DNA of 62,397 nucleotides. Origin: CAYRIY01 sp964424335 (GTDB taxonomy: Bacteria; Bacillota; Limnochordia; DTU080; RSA5). The stretch spans positions 1 to 62,397 of the forward strand of contig CAYRIY010000007.1 of assembly GCA_964424335.1 (NCBI GenBank), written 5' to 3'. How positions within the stretch are numbered: position 1 is the stretch's first letter; each line of letters begins with the position of its first letter. A model generated the notes under the pieces. That model did no database searches. It was not told the DNA's origin and saw nothing but the letters and a program-made list of their open reading frames with translations. The position numbers were made by a program, and so were the translations under genes. Of this stretch, positions 59,681 to 62,397 are shown in pieces.

Positions 59681-60496
59681 TCACATCTTGGACTTGCGCC
59701 ATTCGCTCGGCGACATGCCGAATTGGCCCTTGAACGCGGCCGAGAACCGGCGGGCATCCGCAAAGCCGCACACGCGAGCGACCTCTTCCAACTTACAGTT
59801 TCCCTGAAGCATAAAGCTTTTCGCGGCTTGCAGCCGCACCGACGTGAGGTATCGCTTGGGACCGGAGCCTACCATGAGTCGAAAGAGCCGCCTTAAGTGC
59901 GACGCCGATACGTGGACAGCGCGCGCGATGTCTTCGACCGTTACTTCCTGGTCATGGGCGTGTTCGTTGATCCACCCGATCGCTCGGTCGACTGTCGCCT
60001 CCATCTCGCCGGTGATCACCGGGGCATTGCCTGCCGCCAATGATGCCCGGAGCAACGTGACCGCGATCTGGTGCAACAGGCCGTCACAGGCCATGGACGC
60101 GAACGAAAGTGAACCGGCGAGCTCTCGCCGGATACGGGAGCAGAGCTCGGTGAACGTGGCGGCGTCCGACTGGGTGAGGCGGAATACGGCGCAGGGGCCC
60201 GACTCCTCCAGGACCGCGGCGAGAGGGGGACTGAGGTGGTGGAAGGTGACGCCGGTAAAGCCGATTGCGCGAGGCGGCTCCGGACGGAAGGCGTGTGGGG
60301 CGCCTTTGGCGATCAATACGACGTCTCCGGCGCTAACCAAGCGTACGTCGCCCGCGACTTGAAACATTGAGGATCCGGTTCGTATGAGGACGACTTCGTG
60401 GGTGTTGTGGGCGTGGGGGGTCATGTACCAGCCACTCGGGTGATCGACGTCAATCGAAACATCGACGCCGTAGACTAACCCTGTCTGTTCCCTCAT
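59681..60496 (-). CDS. AraC-family transcriptional regulator
   Basis: A 271-residue regulator: N-terminal cupin-like domain (MTPHAHNTHEVVLIRTG, SAGDVVLIAKGAPHAF) that binds a sugar-like effector, and C-terminal double HTH (about 175-270; TVEDIARAVHVSASHLRRLFRLMVG and EEVARVCGFADARRFSAAFKGQFG). It is divergent from the sugar-binding-protein gene at 60647, so it likely controls it, and possibly also the FAD oxidoreductase gene. Start ATG 60496. Confidence 0.9.
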   Translation of the reverse strand: MREQTGLVYGVDVSIDVDHPSGWYMTPHAHNTHEVVLIRTGSSMFQVAGDVRLVSAGDVVLIAKGAPHAFRPEPPRAIGFTGVTFHHLSPPLAAVLEESGPCAVFRLTQSDAATFTELCSRIRRELAGSLSFASMACDGLLHQIAVTLLRASLAAGNAPVITGEMEATVDRAIGWINEHAHDQEVTVEDIARAVHVSASHLRRLFRLMVGSGPKRYLTSVRLQAAKSFMLQGNCKLEEVARVCGFADARRFSAAFKGQFGMSPSEWRKSKM

Positions 60497-60589
60497 GGTG
60501 CGCGCAAGGCTCCTCTACGCCATCTGCATACCCCAACTGCAATGGGTCGAAAACGGTACACCGATGATCGAAAAGCGCGTCGTCCAACT

Positions 60590-60622
60590 TCTTTCTTAAT
60601 CTTATCATATCTTTATAAATCC
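60590..60622 (+). promoter_or_regulatory. AT-rich probable promoter of the binding-protein gene
   Basis: An AT-rich stretch contains TATAAA (60614-60619) and TATCAT (60603-60608) as possible -10 boxes, 28 to 44 nt before the coding start; no convincing -35 is seen, as expected for an activator-dependent promoter near an AraC-type regulator gene. Confidence 0.35.
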
Positions 60623-60646
60623 CGATCGATTAGGAGGCATGACACG

Positions 60647-61921
60647 ATTGAACGGCATTGTTGGTTGGCTGTGTGCACCGCGCTGCTCGTGACGCTGCTT
60701 GCGACCGGGCTCACCGCTGCGAAGACCCAAATCACGTTCGGCATCGCCTGGGCGACCGACTGGGGCGACGGGGTCTTTGAGGCGCTTGTCCGTGAGTACG
60801 AAACGCTAAATCCCGATGTCGAGATTGTCATCGAGACAGGTTGGAGCTACGATAAGCAACTGACATCCGCCGCGGCGGGTCTTGGCCCGGACGTGGTGCA
60901 GCTCCTGAGCGGCAATGAGTCCTCCTATCTCCAACTGGTCACTGCTCCGCTCGACGACCGTTTGGAGTGGGCGGGGATCCCGGCGGCTTCCTTCTTACCC
61001 AAGACCGTCAGCGAGCAAGACGGGGCCATCTATGGCCTGCCGATGTTCGTCGACATCAACTTCCCGCTGATGTACAACAAGACGCTCTACTCGGAGGCCG
61101 GGCTCGACGCCGAAACGCCCCCGGCGACCCTCGCCGACTTCGATGTCGTATCGAGCAGAGTCGCCCGGCGCGGCGGAGACGGGCGGATCGAGCGCCTGTT
61201 TATGCTCCCGTATAACCTCGCCCCGGGCCATTACTTCCAAACATGGGGGCTCACATTCGGAGCGCAAATGTGGCAAGGAGAGCCTCTCTTGGGCCGATAC
61301 ACCCTTTCGACGCCGGAGTGGCGCGAGGCTTTCGCCTGGCTGCAGGGCTACTACCAGCGCTACACGCCCGAGATCGGGCACTGGGGAAACGTCGGCTGGT
61401 TTGCGCCGGACTGGCTCATCGAGGGACGGCTCGTCGGGGCGTATCATACGCTCACGATGCTGAGCCAGGTCGAGGCCGCGACTTCATACGAATGGGGTGT
61501 CGGCCTGCCGATGAGGCTGGAGAACGAAGGCCCCTACCCGGTCTGGTTCGGAGGGACCAAGCTTGCACTCGGCCGGCATAGCGAGCACGCGGATGCAGCC
61601 TTCGACTTCCTGATCTTTCTCACACATAGCGCCGAAGGCTCGGTCGTGACGGCGAGGCACGGGTTCATGCCTGCCTTTCAGGATGCGTCCGGCCTTCGTT
61701 ACCTGGTCGAGCAAGACCCCAAGATGCTGGCCTTCGTCAACATCCTGCCCGAGGCGACGGGGAACAACTACACCCCGCCGATCAGCGGCGCGCCCGCGGC
61801 TTACCAGGAGTTTGTCGCACGGATCTTTGCCAGAGGCGAAGCCGTTCCGTCGGCATTGGAGGACCTCGAGCGTGTACTGAACGCGCGGGCGAGCGAAGCA
61901 GGCTTTCTCGCGGACAGGTAG
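60647..61921 (+). CDS. Extracellular sugar-binding protein, ABC family 1 (orphan), unusual start
   Basis: A binding protein of about 424 residues: signal peptide with hydrophobic core LAVCTALLVTLLATG ending LTAAK (no lipobox), then ITFGIAWATDWGDGVFEALVREYE, GLGPDVVQLLSGNES, YGLPMFVDINFPLMYNKTLYSEAG and GGTKLALGRHSEHADAAF. The start is odd: the AGGAGG site (60632-60637) has an ATG 1 nt after it, but this ATG is in another frame. In frame, an ATT at 60647 is 9 nt after the site and gives a good signal peptide (MERHC...); TTG 60665 and GTG 60671 are further downstream. Either an AUU start or a one-base sequencing error is possible. Divergent AraC-type regulator upstream. Confidence 0.8.
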   Translation: MERHCWLAVCTALLVTLLATGLTAAKTQITFGIAWATDWGDGVFEALVREYETLNPDVEIVIETGWSYDKQLTSAAAGLGPDVVQLLSGNESSYLQLVTAPLDDRLEWAGIPAASFLPKTVSEQDGAIYGLPMFVDINFPLMYNKTLYSEAGLDAETPPATLADFDVVSSRVARRGGDGRIERLFMLPYNLAPGHYFQTWGLTFGAQMWQGEPLLGRYTLSTPEWREAFAWLQGYYQRYTPEIGHWGNVGWFAPDWLIEGRLVGAYHTLTMLSQVEAATSYEWGVGLPMRLENEGPYPVWFGGTKLALGRHSEHADAAFDFLIFLTHSAEGSVVTARHGFMPAFQDASGLRYLVEQDPKMLAFVNILPEATGNNYTPPISGAPAAYQEFVARIFARGEAVPSALEDLERVLNARASEAGFLADR

Positions 61922-61942
61922 TCCCCCTCGCACGCTTCGAAT

Positions 61943-61974
61943 GGACCCAAGGAGGCGTACGACTCCTTGGGTCC
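61943..61974 (+). terminator. Hairpin after the binding-protein gene
   Basis: Perfect 12-bp stem GGACCCAAGGAG/CTCCTTGGGTCC, 8-nt loop, 21 nt after the stop; no U-run. Like the hairpins behind the other orphan binding-protein genes, it may protect the abundant mRNA or stop transcription. Confidence 0.65.
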
Positions 61975-62027
61975 GCCTCGTCACTTATCGCCACCCACCG
62001 AACGTTGAAAAAAGGGGTCTAGTCACC

Positions 62028-62397
62028 ATGGAATTGTTCACGATCGACTACACGCCCGAGCGGCTGGTTACGAAGGACCTTGCGTTGGCCTTCGTCGGGT
62101 GCGGCGGGATTGGCTGCGCGCAAGCCCGCGCCGCCGTTGACTTGGGGCTGCGCATCGTCGCTTGCTGCGATCCGTTTCCGGGGCGAGCGGAGGCATTTGC
62201 CGGCCGGTTTGGGGTCCCGCATTGGTTCACCGATCTCGAGTCGATGCTCCAGGTCGAAGAGATCGACATTGTTGAAATCGCCATTCCGCCGGCCGACCGG
62301 GTCGACGTGGTCAGGGCGGTGGTTGAGGCGGGTCGGCACATTCACATACAGAAACCGTTCGCACACCGGTTTGAGGATGCCGTCGAAATGACGCGCC
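62028..62397 (+). CDS. Gfo/Idh/MocA family oxidoreductase (partial, runs off the window)
   Basis: The first 123 codons of an NAD(P)-dependent oxidoreductase without a stop in the window. VGCGGIGCAQ (about 24-33) is the dinucleotide loop. The EKP motif reads IQKPFAH (about 107-113), with Gln in place of Glu, as in some members. ATG start, with AAAGGGG 10 nt upstream. It follows the binding-protein gene by about 106 nt with a hairpin between. It is possibly part of the same sugar pathway. Confidence 0.85.
   Translation, partial: MELFTIDYTPERLVTKDLALAFVGCGGIGCAQARAAVDLGLRIVACCDPFPGRAEAFAGRFGVPHWFTDLESMLQVEEIDIVEIAIPPADRVDVVRAVVEAGRHIHIQKPFAHRFEDAVEMTR

Overview
The window is a roughly 62 kb, GC-rich stretch of a bacterial chromosome, apparently from a draft or metagenome assembly because it carries three 100-N scaffold gaps. 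The gene style (strong AGGAGG ribosome sites, many GTG and TTG starts, 4-bp start/stop overlaps, a SpoVB/MurJ-type flippase, LacI/RpiR/AraC/IclR/PadR regulators) suggests a deep-branching Bacillota-like or Chloroflexota-like heterotroph. I cannot name the lineage. All five solute-binding proteins have Sec signal peptides ending in Ala-type SPase I sites and none has a lipobox cysteine, which points to a periplasm and so to a diderm cell. No tRNA, rRNA, CRISPR array, phage or transposase was recognised.

Layout. 1-1258: no convincing gene; holds a diverged inverted repeat and a short tandem repeat. 1.26-9.1 kb: a Gfo/Idh/MocA oxidoreductase, a DUF1854 protein paired with an unusual ABC exporter, a MOP-family flippase, a DUF3105 protein, a short-chain dehydrogenase and a TlpA-like thioredoxin. 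9.2-18.9 kb: a System I cytochrome c maturation operon, ccmE-A-B-C-D-G-H-F, running directly into an OmpR-type response regulator and its histidine kinase. It departs from the textbook: CcmE has a Cys instead of the heme-binding His, CcmH is fused to a thioredoxin domain, and CcmF is 1071 residues long with a two-membrane-segment C-terminal extension. 19.1-21.8 kb: a divergent 7TM histidine kinase and LuxR-type regulator, followed by an alpha-L-fucosidase. 23.3-28.0 kb: an ABC-2 exporter (ATPase plus two permeases) with a NarL-type kinase/regulator pair, laid out like the Bacillus linearmycin-resistance locus.

28.0-30 kb: two PHP-domain hydrolases, probably translationally coupled once a spurious gap is removed. 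30-37 kb: a large purple-acid-phosphatase-like protein with a degenerate N-terminal phosphoesterase domain and a CBM9-like tail, a sugar-binding protein, a LacI regulator, MsrB and a polyprenyl diphosphate synthase. 37.5-39.7 kb: two oligopeptide-ABC ATPases without permeases. 39.8-62.4 kb: a sugar and sugar-acid catabolic island with four more orphan solute-binding proteins, two enolase-superfamily enzymes, a uronate-dehydrogenase-like SDR, Gfo/Idh/MocA and 3-hydroxyisobutyrate-dehydrogenase-like enzymes, a sulfatase, a sugar-phosphate isomerase/epimerase, a FAD oxidoreductase, and AraC, RpiR, PadR and IclR regulators. The last gene runs off the end of the window.

Working together: the right half looks like uptake and oxidative breakdown of plant- or mucus-type sugars (fucosylated, sulfated, uronic-acid-containing), each branch with its own regulator and binding protein, while inner-membrane permeases must be encoded elsewhere. 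The left half supplies c-type cytochromes for respiration under what looks like ResDE-like two-component control, plus envelope stress sensing and export. A family of GC-rich hairpin repeats with the core CCCACTTGGCCGCCCGACC is scattered between genes, and one assembly gap falls inside a copy.
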